Of a stretch of 64,000 nt of DNA, positions 15,338 to 24,565 are shown piece after piece. Position 1 is the stretch's first letter. The number at the start of each line of letters is the position of its first letter. Source of the stretch: Alicyclobacillus sp. SP_1 (GTDB lineage Bacteria; Bacillota; Bacilli; Alicyclobacillales; Alicyclobacillaceae); contig NZ_JAMCCX010000028.1 in the NCBI RefSeq assembly GCF_024706985.1, positions 124,001-188,000 of the forward strand. Reading direction: 5' to 3'. The position numbers were made by a program, and so were the translations under genes. Under the pieces are notes generated by a model, which made no database searches, had not been told where the DNA came from, and worked only from the letters and a program-made list of their open reading frames with translations.

Positions 15338-15835
15338 TCAAGAAGTTTGCACGTACTCCAGTTCTTTTATTTGAGAGTGAATTGATGTATAATAAACCAT
15401 CGCTACTTCGTCACAATGATCGAATTTTTTGCAGTAAATGCAGTCTTTCCAGACTTTGTGCGGAAGCTCGTCTTTCTTCACTGTTTGAAAACTTAATTTT
15501 TCGAAAAAGGTGGTTTGGTAGGTCAGGGAAAGAACTTGGGCAATTCCCATCTGCTCTGCTTGTTGCGTTAGCTGCCGGACGATGAGTCGGCCAATTCCGC
15601 GCCCATGCTGTTCCGCGTCTACCGCTAGTGAACGAATTTCCGCTAAATCCTTCCAAAGGATATGCAATCCAGCGACACCTAATATTTTGTCACCCTCGGC
15701 TGCGACGGTGAAACAGTGCAGATGTTCGTACAAAGATTTTGCGGTTCGTGGCAGCATCAGTCCTTGGTTGGCGAATGTCTGAATCAAAGATTGCATGGCG
15801 TCCACATCGCGGACGGTGGCTTTGCGTATTTCCAT
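15338..15835 (-). CDS. GNAT acetyltransferase, probable N-acetylglutamate synthase (short ArgA type)
   Basis: The 165-residue single GNAT domain has acetyl-CoA loop motif HGRGIGRLIVRQL near residue 78 and then VLSLTYQTTFFEKLSFQ. The tail KVWKDCIYCKKFDHCDEVAMV contains three cysteines (C-x2-C, then C) typical of short ArgA-like proteins. Predicted role: acetylate glutamate to start the arginine pathway. Context supports this: it sits between argD and arg-linked glutamate synthase, the upstream region has two ARG-box-like sites, and argJ is missing. GGGGAG lies eight bases before its ATG. Substrate is inferred, not shown. Confidence 0.75.
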   Translation of the reverse strand: MEIRKATVRDVDAMQSLIQTFANQGLMLPRTAKSLYEHLHCFTVAAEGDKILGVAGLHILWKDLAEIRSLAVDAEQHGRGIGRLIVRQLTQQAEQMGIAQVLSLTYQTTFFEKLSFQTVKKDELPHKVWKDCIYCKKFDHCDEVAMVYYTSIHSQIKELEYVQTS

Positions 15836-15856
15836 GACGAGTCTCCCCTTTCCTGC

Positions 15857-15913
15857 TTGACGTAGTTATATCACGATGTAGTATTTATATGCAAGATAAC
15901 GTATATTATTTCA
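15857..15913 (+). promoter_or_regulatory. divergent promoter region with two ARG-box-like sites
   Basis: On the plus strand TTGACG (15857-15862), 16 bases and TAGTAT (15879-15884) form a promoter. Read on the minus strand, TGCATATAAATACT (15893-15880) matches 12 of 14 ARG-box positions and TGAAATAATATACG (15913-15900) matches 11. Their centres are 20 bases apart, the spacing seen at argC and argF. Confidence 0.6.
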
Positions 15914-15937
15914 TCATAACAAAGGAAGTGAATGAGA

Positions 15938-18900
15938 ATGCACTTGAACGCATGGACCACAAAAGTGAATCAAGAACAGGATGCGTGTGGCATTTTTGCA
16001 AGAATTGAAAAGACGGGTGTGGCCAAACGCGAAGTCGTTGTGGCCGGTGTTCAGGCGCTGTCTGCCATGCGTCATCGCGCCGGTTACGTCGCCGGCGAGG
16101 GAGACGGATGTGGCCTCCAGATGGACGTGCCAAAAGCGCTTTGGCAGAGTCGACTCGCGAGCGCTGGAGTCAATCCTGAGTTGGTCGACCATCCGTCGTT
16201 TTTCGTCGGACATCTCTTTCTACAACGGGAAAATCACGCAGCTTCCGAAGCTGCCATTCGCTCTATTTTTGCAAAACACCAGTTGACCCTATTGGTGGTT
16301 CAGACGGATGGGGTGAATTCCGCTGCGCTGGGAGCTTCGGCCGGATTGGAGAAGCCCGTCTTCTGGCAGGTTGCTGGAATTGTTGCGTTTGATGGAAACG
16401 GGATCGACCCGCTGTATGCTGCTCTCACCGAATTGGAGAAGATGGATGGGGTTCACGTCGCGTCTTTAAGCAAGGACTCGGTGGTCTACAAGGTGGTTGG
16501 AGACGACCAAACTCTCTATAATTACCACAAAGATTTGCAAGATTCGAGAATTGCAAGCTCTTTTGTGATGGCTCATACGCGATACTCTACCAATACGTCC
16601 ACCTCGTTCGCACGCGTCCAGCCGTTCTCGCTGCTCGGCCACAATGGAGAAATTAACACGATTTCTCGCTTTTATTCGGAGGCACACATGATTGGAGTGC
16701 CGCTGTCCTCTGAAAGCAGTGACTCACAGATGATTGACCGGGTCTTGCAAGGCCTCCTTGCGGAACGTGGTTGGTCGCTTATGGAAGCAATGGAACTCGT
16801 GTTTCCGCCGATCCTGCACGAAATCAAGAGCATGCCATCCGACCTCTCGGACCTCTACATGTTCTTTCGAGCTCTCTGGGGACCGTTTGCGCAAGGTCCG
16901 GCTGGCGTTCTTGCCCGCTACGGTGATGAAGTCGTCGTGTCGGTTGATGCGCTCGGACTGCGACCCCTGTGGTGGATGGAGACGGCATCGTATTTTGCCG
17001 TCGCTTCCGAGCAGGGCATTGTTCCACTGAGAGAGTGGGTTGCTTCTCCGAAAGCGCTGGCGCCTGGTGAAAAACTCGCGGTAACCTTGGGGAATGAGCC
17101 GAAATTTTGGACCTATCAAGAGATGCAGCAAGAAGTCTTGCGCCGCGTCTCGCTGCGCTATGCCATCCACGGGGAGCGGCGAACGCTGCGCTTTCCCGGA
17201 TTGCTGACCCGAGAGCACAGCGTGATGCATCCGCACCGCGACAGTCGCCCTTTTTCGGCGCGAGCTGCGGCGTTCGGATTTCGAGAAGAGGACTTTAAGA
17301 TGCTGGAGTTTGAGATGCATACGGGTGTTGAACCCATCAAATCGCTCGGTTTTGACAGCCCGATTGCAGCTTTTGCGGAGGGCATTCATTCCGTTGCAGA
17401 TTTTCTTCAAGAGACTGTGGCCGTGGTGACGAATCCGGCCATTGACCGGGAACGAGAAGTGGAACATTTCAGTACGAGGTCTATCGTTGGTTGCCGACCA
17501 TCGTTTGACCTTAAGAAATCAAATAGCCCTCGTTTGGAAGTTCAATCGCCGCTGCTGCTCGAAGAGTTACCGGAGTACACTGCGGTCGATGGGGCTGCCA
17601 TTCAAGCTACAGCGCACAAGCTGGGAACGCTCCTCTATGAGGATGTTCTCGACCAATTGCACACGTCGCAAGAGGCCACTGTGGAATTGCTCATTCATCG
17701 CCATCCAGAGGAGTCGATTGAGGCGTCTCTCGCGCGCATCTCTGCAGAGGCTGTAGAGGCCGTTTCACGCGGTGCGCATCTGATTGTGCTGGATGACCGT
17801 TTGCAATTTCGGAGAGGTGCTTTTGTCGATCCGCTCCTCGTCCTTGCCTCGGTCCACAAAGCGTTGCTTTGTCCGCAACCGAACGGGCGAGAGCATTTGC
17901 GCCGACAGACAGGGTTAGTGCTCCGTAGCGGCGTACTGCGCAACTTGCACGATTTGGTCATTGCGTTTGGGCTTGGGGCGGATGCTTTAGTACCGTATCT
18001 CATGTGGGAGTTTGTCGCCGATAAAGGCGGGTTGCCCGCTTTGGAGAACCTCTACAAAGCACTGGACAAGGGTCTGGAAAAAGTCATTTCGACGCTTGGT
18101 ATTCATGAATTGCGAGGGTACGAGCGGCTCTTTTCGGGTATTGGACTGTCCCCCGAGATTGCTGAAATCCTTGGCGTACCGAATTTTTGTGGCAGTTCCA
18201 GTAGTGGATTTTCGTTTTCTCATCTCGAGGAGGAAGCGGCCGTGCGGCAAGAGCGATACTCTGCGGATAAGGATCGAGCGATGCCGCGCAACAAATCATT
18301 CCAACTTTATCCCCGGATTTGGAAATCTGCGGGACGAGTGGCCAGTGGCGAAGTGGACTATCAAAGCTATGTGGAAAAGCTTGAGGAATTGGAGCAAAGC
18401 CAACCCATCTCGCTTCGGCATAGTCTCGATTTTGTGCGAGCAGAGACGAGGTTGTCCAAGTCGTGCGTCGATACTTCGGTGGACATTCACTCCCATCCAC
18501 TGGTCATTTCTTCGATGTCTTTCGGTTCTCAGGGAGAGACGGCGTTTCGCGCCTATGCGGAAGCGGCGTATCGGTTGAATGTGGTCTGCGTGAACGGTGA
18601 AGGCGGGGAAATTAAAGACATGTTGCACAAGTATCCTCGTCATCGCGGTCGGCAGATTGCTTCCGGACGATTTGGGGTCAATGCAGAATTGTGCAACGAC
18701 GCGTATCTGCTGGAAATCAAAATTGGTCAGGGAGCAAAACCTGGGGAAGGCGGCCATCTACCGGGATCAAAAGTGACGGCACAGGTGGCGGCTGCCCGCA
18801 ATGCGGCGCTCGGAGTGGACCTGATTTCCCCCTCCAACAATCACGATATTTATTCTATCGAGGACCTGGCACAAGTGATTTACGAACTTAAGCAGGTCAA

Positions 18901-20488
18901 CCCGGATGCCAAGGTGGCAGTCAAAGTCCCGGTTGTCCCAAATATAGGAACAATCGCAGTCGGCATTGTTAAAGCAGGAGCGGATATTGTTACGCTGTCT
19001 GGATTTGATGGCGGCACGGGGGCGGCTCGGGCTCATGCCATCCATCATGTTGGATTGCCCATGGAAATTGGCGTGCGTTTGGCGCACGATGCTTTGTCTG
19101 CATCGGGCCTTCGAGACGTTGCAGAGATATGGGCGGACGGAGGATTGAAGTCTGGTGCGGATGCCATGAAGGCTATTCTGCTCGGGGCCAACCGCGTGGG
19201 ATTTGGAACGATGGCCATGGTTGCGATTGGCTGTACGTCCTGTCGCGCTTGCCACAAAGACACCTGTCATGTGGGCATTGCCACGCAGATGACGGACTTG
19301 GCTGAAGCGCATGAAAAAGGTCTCACGGCATTCTCTCCACGAGAATTTGAAGACTCGGTTCAAAAATTGGTGCGCTTTTTTTCCGCTGTTGGCGAGCACA
19401 TTGCCGAGTTAACGGCAGCGCTCGGGGCGACGCGCACTCAGGACTTAGTCGGTCGGCGAGATTTGCTTCAAGCTCGCGCTGGAATCTCTCAAGTCGATGC
19501 GGCTTGGTTGACGAAGTACGCAGAGTCTTCGAAAGGCCGCGGCACGACCATCCAATTCCGTTCCGCAGATTGGGATGAGGTCTCCCTCGTCGGTGATGCA
19601 ACTGGCACCTTTGGGGTGTCCGGCGTGTCCGAAGATGTCCAAAACTCTGCCAGAAGTTCTGGAACATCTGCCACGGTGTCTCTGTCTGCGGGCGCGTCTT
19701 CTTCGCTTGCAGTGCGGGATAGAGGAAGAGCAGCAGGCGCGCGTGAGAGTGGTTTGGCTGTTCGCCAGCGCGCACAAGGAGCATCCGCACTCTTGGAATC
19801 GACGTCCGTGGCTGGTGCAGGCTTTGCAGCATTCAGCACGGAGGGAATGGTTCACGTGGCGCGCGGTGGAGCGGGGGACGGCGTGGGAAAAGGTGCCCTC
19901 GGTGGACGCATCACAGTGCTCAAAGACCGGTGTGCCGATGGAGTCTGGCGCGGTGGCAGTGTGGGCAAGGGGCTGGCGTATGGCGCCCAGCGTGGCATGT
20001 TCCTCATTCAAGGAGACGCAGATGCGCGCGCTGGCATTCGGCTTTCAGGAGCAGACGTGGTGATTGGCGGCACACTGCGTTCTGTCGGAAAGGGAGCATT
20101 TCTCAGCACAACCGCCAATGTGAAAGGATTCGCCTTTGAGTACATGACCAATGGGCGCGCTTTAGTTTTGGGAGATCCCGGTCCTTGGATATGTTCCGGG
20201 ATGACTGGCGGTTCGGTCTACTTGCGGATGGATGCAGAGTTGGGTCTCACCGAAGATGCGATTCGTCGACGCATTGCCAAGGGAGCGAAGGTGCGTCTCT
20301 CCTATTTGGATGGTCGTGGAGAGGACGATGTTCGCGAACTACTCGAAGCGTATGTGCGAGAATTGCGTCGGAGCGGTCAGTGGGAAGAGGCGGCAGACTC
20401 CACAGACTTGCTGCTGCGCCCAGCGGACCACTTCATGATGATTCGACCCGGGTCGGATATTACGGACCAAGATATCGCGACAGAGTGA
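15938..20488 (+). CDS. gltB: glutamate synthase large subunit-like protein
   Basis: The 1516-residue protein has the GltB domain order. A class II amidotransferase domain carries its nucleophile Cys near residue 17 (DACGIFA) and GHNGEINTI. A central domain and an FMN/2-oxoglutarate-binding barrel (SMSFGSQGE, GGHLPGSKV, SGFDGGTGAA) follow. A cysteine cluster GCTSCRACHKDTCHVGIATQ corresponds to the 3Fe-4S site, with one extra cysteine. The C-terminal GXGXG beta-helix (GGAGDGVGKGALGG) closes it. Differences from standard GltB: the nucleophile Cys lies about 16 residues from the start, and there is a Ser/Ala/Gly-rich linker around residues 1215-1280. No gltD is adjacent. ATG 15938 suits GGAAG spacing better than ATG 15932. 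ARG-box control suggests arginine-linked glutamate supply. Confidence 0.85.
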   Translation: MHLNAWTTKVNQEQDACGIFARIEKTGVAKREVVVAGVQALSAMRHRAGYVAGEGDGCGLQMDVPKALWQSRLASAGVNPELVDHPSFFVGHLFLQRENHAASEAAIRSIFAKHQLTLLVVQTDGVNSAALGASAGLEKPVFWQVAGIVAFDGNGIDPLYAALTELEKMDGVHVASLSKDSVVYKVVGDDQTLYNYHKDLQDSRIASSFVMAHTRYSTNTSTSFARVQPFSLLGHNGEINTISRFYSEAHMIGVPLSSESSDSQMIDRVLQGLLAERGWSLMEAMELVFPPILHEIKSMPSDLSDLYMFFRALWGPFAQGPAGVLARYGDEVVVSVDALGLRPLWWMETASYFAVASEQGIVPLREWVASPKALAPGEKLAVTLGNEPKFWTYQEMQQEVLRRVSLRYAIHGERRTLRFPGLLTREHSVMHPHRDSRPFSARAAAFGFREEDFKMLEFEMHTGVEPIKSLGFDSPIAAFAEGIHSVADFLQETVAVVTNPAIDREREVEHFSTRSIVGCRPSFDLKKSNSPRLEVQSPLLLEELPEYTAVDGAAIQATAHKLGTLLYEDVLDQLHTSQEATVELLIHRHPEESIEASLARISAEAVEAVSRGAHLIVLDDRLQFRRGAFVDPLLVLASVHKALLCPQPNGREHLRRQTGLVLRSGVLRNLHDLVIAFGLGADALVPYLMWEFVADKGGLPALENLYKALDKGLEKVISTLGIHELRGYERLFSGIGLSPEIAEILGVPNFCGSSSSGFSFSHLEEEAAVRQERYSADKDRAMPRNKSFQLYPRIWKSAGRVASGEVDYQSYVEKLEELEQSQPISLRHSLDFVRAETRLSKSCVDTSVDIHSHPLVISSMSFGSQGETAFRAYAEAAYRLNVVCVNGEGGEIKDMLHKYPRHRGRQIASGRFGVNAELCNDAYLLEIKIGQGAKPGEGGHLPGSKVTAQVAAARNAALGVDLISPSNNHDIYSIEDLAQVIYELKQVNPDAKVAVKVPVVPNIGTIAVGIVKAGADIVTLSGFDGGTGAARAHAIHHVGLPMEIGVRLAHDALSASGLRDVAEIWADGGLKSGADAMKAILLGANRVGFGTMAMVAIGCTSCRACHKDTCHVGIATQMTDLAEAHEKGLTAFSPREFEDSVQKLVRFFSAVGEHIAELTAALGATRTQDLVGRRDLLQARAGISQVDAAWLTKYAESSKGRGTTIQFRSADWDEVSLVGDATGTFGVSGVSEDVQNSARSSGTSATVSLSAGASSSLAVRDRGRAAGARESGLAVRQRAQGASALLESTSVAGAGFAAFSTEGMVHVARGGAGDGVGKGALGGRITVLKDRCADGVWRGGSVGKGLAYGAQRGMFLIQGDADARAGIRLSGADVVIGGTLRSVGKGAFLSTTANVKGFAFEYMTNGRALVLGDPGPWICSGMTGGSVYLRMDAELGLTEDAIRRRIAKGAKVRLSYLDGRGEDDVRELLEAYVRELRRSGQWEEAADSTDLLLRPADHFMMIRPGSDITDQDIATE

Positions 20489-20540
20489 CGGATGCGCTCG
20501 GCAAGCGCCTGTCGAGGCGTTGGCACATGAGACTGCGGCC

Positions 20541-20587
20541 ACAGACTGACAAACGCCATGGGTGTTTGCGGACTGTGTCCTTTTTTT
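20541..20587 (+). terminator. terminator after the glutamate synthase-like gene
   Basis: ACAG...CTGT encloses CAAACGCC/GGTGTTTG, and a smaller GGAC-TGT-GTCC stem lies directly before seven T residues (20581-20587). Separates this gene from the argFGH promoter. Confidence 0.75.
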
Positions 20588-20606
20588 AATGGGTCTTATT
20601 TTCTTG

Positions 20607-20640
20607 TTGATAAATATACATATTGATGTATAATAATTCG
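20607..20640 (+). promoter_or_regulatory. argF promoter with ARG-box pair
   Basis: TTGATA (20607-20612), 16 bases, TATAAT (20629-20634). TTGATAAATATACA (20607-20620, 11/14) overlaps the -35 and TGTATAATAATTCG (20627-20640, 12/14) overlaps the -10; centres are 20 bases apart. A perfect TATACAT/ATGTATA inverted repeat (20615-20632) spans them. ArgR repression is inferred. Confidence 0.7.
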
Positions 20641-20713
20641 AGTAACGATGGTTTGCAGTCAGGACGCTAATGGATGCTTACCTGCTGCGACGCGAAGAAA
20701 GAGGGGAACATTG

Positions 20714-21796
20714 ATGAGCGTGTGGCCAATGACTGGTCTGGTTGGACGCGGAACGAAGTCCATTGTTCCGCTGGGCCGCGGTTACTTGTCGGTGCGGTTG
20801 CAAACTGCCTTGTTTGAAGCTCATCGCAGCCTGCGTGGACGCGATTTACTCGATTTTTCCGATTATCAAGGCGAGGAATTGAGACGGCTGCTGGGACTCT
20901 CCCTCGTTCTCAAGGAAGCTCATCAGACTGGATTTACTCACCAGTTGCTGGCCAATAAAACACTCGCGATGATTTTTGACAAGGCCTCGACGCGAACGCG
21001 CATCTCCTTTGAGGTCGGCATGCTTCAACTCGGCGGTCACGCTGTGTTCTTACCTGGTGAGTCTACGCAGATGTCGCGCGGGGAACCGATTTCTGACACT
21101 GCTCAGGTGCTGTCTCGCTATGTGGATGGAATTATGATACGCACCTACGCTCATGCATCCGTGGAGGAACTTGCTCGGCATGCTTCAGTCCCAGTCATCA
21201 ATGGCTTGACGGACGAACATCATCCTTGCCAAGTTCTTGCTGACGCCTTGACCATCCACGAGCAGTTCGGGACGGTCAGTGGCTTGACCGTCGCGTATGT
21301 GGGAGACGGCAACAATATGGCTCACTCTTGGCTGCAATTGGCTCCGAAACTCGGGATGAACATCCGCATTGCATCCCCGAAAGAATATTTGCCATTGCCA
21401 GAGATTGTTGAGCAAGCTAAGAGAGATGCAATCTTTCACGGAACACAGGTCCTTGTGACCACAGATGCAGGGCGCGCAGTGGATGGGGCAGACGTCGTCT
21501 ATACCGACGTCTGGGCGAGCATGGGAGATGAAGCGGAAGCGGAAGACCGAAAAGAACGCTTCGCCCCTTACCAAGTCAATGCCGAATTGGTAGCGGGAGC
21601 GCATCCGAATTTTCGCTTTCTACATTGTCTTCCAGCGCATCGTGGAGAAGAAGTGACGGCTGAGGTGATTGATGGACCTCACTCCGTGGTGTTTGATCAG
21701 GCAGAGAATCGGATGCATGCACAGAAGGCCATTATCGCCGCGTTGATGGCAGATGCGGGCGCATTTGGGGAGGAATCAGAATGGCAGAAAAATTAG
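20714..21796 (+). CDS. argF: ornithine carbamoyltransferase
   Basis: Makes citrulline from ornithine and carbamoyl phosphate; 360 residues. The carbamoyl-phosphate loop STRTRISFE is near residue 95, [10 protein letters not shown] follows, HPCQVLAD is near 170, and the ornithine cysteine is in [13 protein letters not shown] near 303. ATG 20714 follows GAGGGG at eight bases; upstream codons back to 20648 lack family similarity. It carries about 40 extra N-terminal residues before [11 protein letters not shown], so a later start cannot be excluded. It overlaps argG by 16 bases. Anabolic role is inferred from the arg operon. Confidence 0.95.
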   Translation: MSVWPMTGLVGRGTKSIVPLGRGYLSVRLQTALFEAHRSLRGRDLLDFSDYQGEELRRLLGLSLVLKEAHQTGFTHQLLANKTLAMIFDKASTRTRISFEVGMLQLGGHAVFLPGESTQMSRGEPISDTAQVLSRYVDGIMIRTYAHASVEELARHASVPVINGLTDEHHPCQVLADALTIHEQFGTVSGLTVAYVGDGNNMAHSWLQLAPKLGMNIRIASPKEYLPLPEIVEQAKRDAIFHGTQVLVTTDAGRAVDGADVVYTDVWASMGDEAEAEDRKERFAPYQVNAELVAGAHPNFRFLHCLPAHRGEEVTAEVIDGPHSVVFDQAENRMHAQKAIIAALMADAGAFGEESEWQKN

Positions 21797-23166
21797 TACT
21801 CGCATATTCCGGAGGCTTGGACACCTCGGTGGCCATCGCCTGGCTCAAAGAACAATACGGCTATGACGTCATTGCCATGTGTGTGGATGTTGGTGAAGGT
21901 GTTAATTTAGATTTTGTACAGCAAAAAGCTCTGAAAGTTGGTGCCATAAAGTCGTACTGCATCCATGGCGTCGATGCATTTGCCGAGGAGTTCATCCTGC
22001 CGGCGCTGAAGGCGGGAGCCATGTATGAAGGGAAATATCCACTCGCTTCCGCTTTATCGCGACCGCTCATTTCACAATACCTCTGCGAGGTGGCCAAAGC
22101 AGAAGGAGCCACAGCGGTCGCGCATGGTTGCACGGGCAAAGGAAACGACCAAGTTCGGTTTGAAGTATCCGTTCAGGCATTGAACCCTGATTTGAAAGTC
22201 GTGGCGCCGGTGCGGGAATGGGGATTTCATCGGGATGAAGAAATAGCTTTTGCTGAACAGCACGGTATTCCCGTGCCCGTCACGGTCGATAGTCCATACT
22301 CAATTGATGCTAATCTCTGGGGCAGGGCAATTGAATGCGGTGTGTTGGAAGACCCATGGGCGTCTGTACCAGAAGAGGCATTTCTTTGGACGAAGTCGCC
22401 AATGGAGGCTCCGGCCACGCCTTCGGAAGTTGTGGTTTCATTTGAAAGCGGGAAACCGGTGGCGTTGAACGGCGTGTCGCTTTCACTCGTTTCTCTGATT
22501 CATCAATTAAACGAATTGGCAGGTGCACATGGTGTCGGGCGGATTGATTGCGTCGAAAACCGACTTGTGGGCATTAAGTCTCGGGAGGTTTACGAGGCAC
22601 CAGCTGCGATTGCCTTACTCGCTGCAAAGAAAGAGTTGGAAGCGCTGACTCTCACGCGGGAAGTGTCCGAGTTTAAAGCAATGGTTGAATTGCATTACCA
22701 TAAACTGATTTACAATGGGCTGTGGTTTTCACCGCTGCGCACAGCTTTAGATGCTTTTGTCGAAGAGACTCAGCAACATGTGACGGGAGATGTGCGGTTG
22801 CAATTCTACAAAGGGTCGATTCAAGCTACAGGTCGGCGCTCCCAGTACTCTCTTTATCGTCACGACCTTGCGACCTATTCGGTCGGGGACACGTTTGACC
22901 ACCAATCAGCCGTGGGTTTCATCTCACTCTGGGGGATGTCAACACGTATTCATGCCGCGCTGCACACCGAGGCGAAAGACTCACAATTCGCGAAAGAATT
23001 TCATCAAGGATGGTCTGTTCTTGATATCCTGGACACCAAGGACGGAGGTGAGTGGCCTGTGAAAGAGGAACATCAAGATGCTAGAGACGAGGCGTCGGGG
23101 ACGATGTCGCAGGCCAGTGATGAAGATTCTGTGGCTGTCTGGAGTGAGGGAGGACTGCCCGCGTGA
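21781..23166 (+). CDS. argG: argininosuccinate synthase
   Basis: ATP-dependent joining of citrulline and aspartate. The P-loop [16 protein letters not shown] is at the N-terminus, with [15 protein letters not shown] near residue 117 and [16 protein letters not shown] near 258. At 461 residues it is about 55 longer than usual: beyond the normal end, an acidic tail runs through about residues 415-461 ([12 protein letters not shown], then SDEDS). The start overlaps argF and the stop overlaps argH (GTGA), so the three are tightly coupled. The tail is likely disordered; its purpose is unknown. Confidence 0.95.
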   Translation: MAEKLVLAYSGGLDTSVAIAWLKEQYGYDVIAMCVDVGEGVNLDFVQQKALKVGAIKSYCIHGVDAFAEEFILPALKAGAMYEGKYPLASALSRPLISQYLCEVAKAEGATAVAHGCTGKGNDQVRFEVSVQALNPDLKVVAPVREWGFHRDEEIAFAEQHGIPVPVTVDSPYSIDANLWGRAIECGVLEDPWASVPEEAFLWTKSPMEAPATPSEVVVSFESGKPVALNGVSLSLVSLIHQLNELAGAHGVGRIDCVENRLVGIKSREVYEAPAAIALLAAKKELEALTLTREVSEFKAMVELHYHKLIYNGLWFSPLRTALDAFVEETQQHVTGDVRLQFYKGSIQATGRRSQYSLYRHDLATYSVGDTFDHQSAVGFISLWGMSTRIHAALHTEAKDSQFAKEFHQGWSVLDILDTKDGGEWPVKEEHQDARDEASGTMSQASDEDSVAVWSEGGLPA

Positions 23167-24560
23167 CGAAATTATGGGGCGGTCGATTCACCGAAGCCAC
23201 CATCGCCGAAGTGGATGCGTTCACTGCGAGCATCGGGTTTGATGCTCGTCTGGCTGTCGCCGACATTCGAGGTAGCATTGCCCATGCGCGAATGTTGGGC
23301 CAGGCTGGCATTATACCGGATCGAGATGCGGAGGAAATTGTTCTTGGCCTAGAAGAGATGCTCGGCGAAGCGACTGAGGGAACCTTGAAATTTCGCGTTG
23401 AAGATGAAGACATTCATATGAATGTCGAGCGATTGTTGACGGAGCGGATTGGGGCTGTGGCTGGTAAGTTGCATACTGCGAGAAGTCGAAATGACCAGGT
23501 GGCTACCTCTATGCACTTGTTTATGCGCTCTGCCGTATGGGAGGTAGTTCAAGAAATTAGAGCGTTGCAAGTCACACTGGTGGAGCAGGCAGAGCGGTAT
23601 ATCGATGTCATCATCCCTGGCTACACGCACTTGCAACGAGCACAGCCAGTCCTGCTCGCGCATCATCTTCTCGCCTATTTTTGGATGTTGGAGCGAGACG
23701 CAGACCGCATGGAATCGACTTTGCAGCGAATGAATGTGCTGCCTCTCGGAGCTGGAGCTTTGGCGGGGACAACTTTTCCGATTCGACGTGAGTTGGTGGC
23801 GGCGGAATTGGAGTTTGACGGACTCTATCAAAATTCGTTGGATGCGGTCTCGAATCGAGACTATCTTTTGGAGTTTTTGTCTAACGCCAGCATTTGTATG
23901 ATGCATTTGTCGCGTTTTTCGGAAGAATTAGTCCTTTGGTCGAGCGAAGAATTTGGGTATATCGAGTTGGCAGACCGATATTGTACCGGGTCGAGTATGA
24001 TGCCTCAGAAGAAAAATCCGGACGTTCCCGAACTCGTTCGTGGTAAAACCGGGAGGGTCTATGGGCATCTTATCGCTTTGTTGACTGTGATGAAAGGGTT
24101 ACCGCTCGCCTACAACAAGGATTTGCAGGAAGACAAAGAAGGAGTATTTGATACCTTGGATACGCTTCTTCCCGCCCTGCGCATCTTTCGAGGAATGATT
24201 TCCACATGGACCGTCCACTCAGAACGGTTGCAGACTGCGTTTGACAAAGATTTTTCAGCGGCAACCGATTTGGCGGATGAATTAGCTCGGCGTGGACTGC
24301 CGTTTCGCCAAGCCCATGCGGTGGTCGGTCAACTGGTGCAGAAGGCACTCTCCAGAGGGATTGGTTTGGCAGACTTGTCGGTAGAGGATTTTCGCGAACT
24401 TTCTCCTCTTTTTGACGAACGCGTCCACGACCTATTGCAATTGAGGCATGTCGTGGACTCTCGGAGTGCGGTGGGTGGTACAGCGACTTGTGCAGTGGTT
24501 CAGCAATTGGCTGCAGCCAAGCAGTCGTCGGCATTTGTAAGCTCAAGCGAAAGGAGTTAG
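23163..24560 (+). CDS. argH: argininosuccinate lyase
   Basis: Final step to arginine plus fumarate; fumarase/aspartase superfamily, 465 residues. Motifs are WGGRFTEAT at the N-terminus, [12 protein letters not shown] near residue 105, [13 protein letters not shown] near 158 and the flexible-loop signature [19 protein letters not shown] near 277. GTG 23163 overlaps the argG stop. The lysC start follows five bases after the stop. Confidence 0.96.
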   Translation: MTKLWGGRFTEATIAEVDAFTASIGFDARLAVADIRGSIAHARMLGQAGIIPDRDAEEIVLGLEEMLGEATEGTLKFRVEDEDIHMNVERLLTERIGAVAGKLHTARSRNDQVATSMHLFMRSAVWEVVQEIRALQVTLVEQAERYIDVIIPGYTHLQRAQPVLLAHHLLAYFWMLERDADRMESTLQRMNVLPLGAGALAGTTFPIRRELVAAELEFDGLYQNSLDAVSNRDYLLEFLSNASICMMHLSRFSEELVLWSSEEFGYIELADRYCTGSSMMPQKKNPDVPELVRGKTGRVYGHLIALLTVMKGLPLAYNKDLQEDKEGVFDTLDTLLPALRIFRGMISTWTVHSERLQTAFDKDFSAATDLADELARRGLPFRQAHAVVGQLVQKALSRGIGLADLSVEDFRELSPLFDERVHDLLQLRHVVDSRSAVGGTATCAVVQQLAAAKQSSAFVSSSERS

Positions 24561-24565
24561 TCGCA

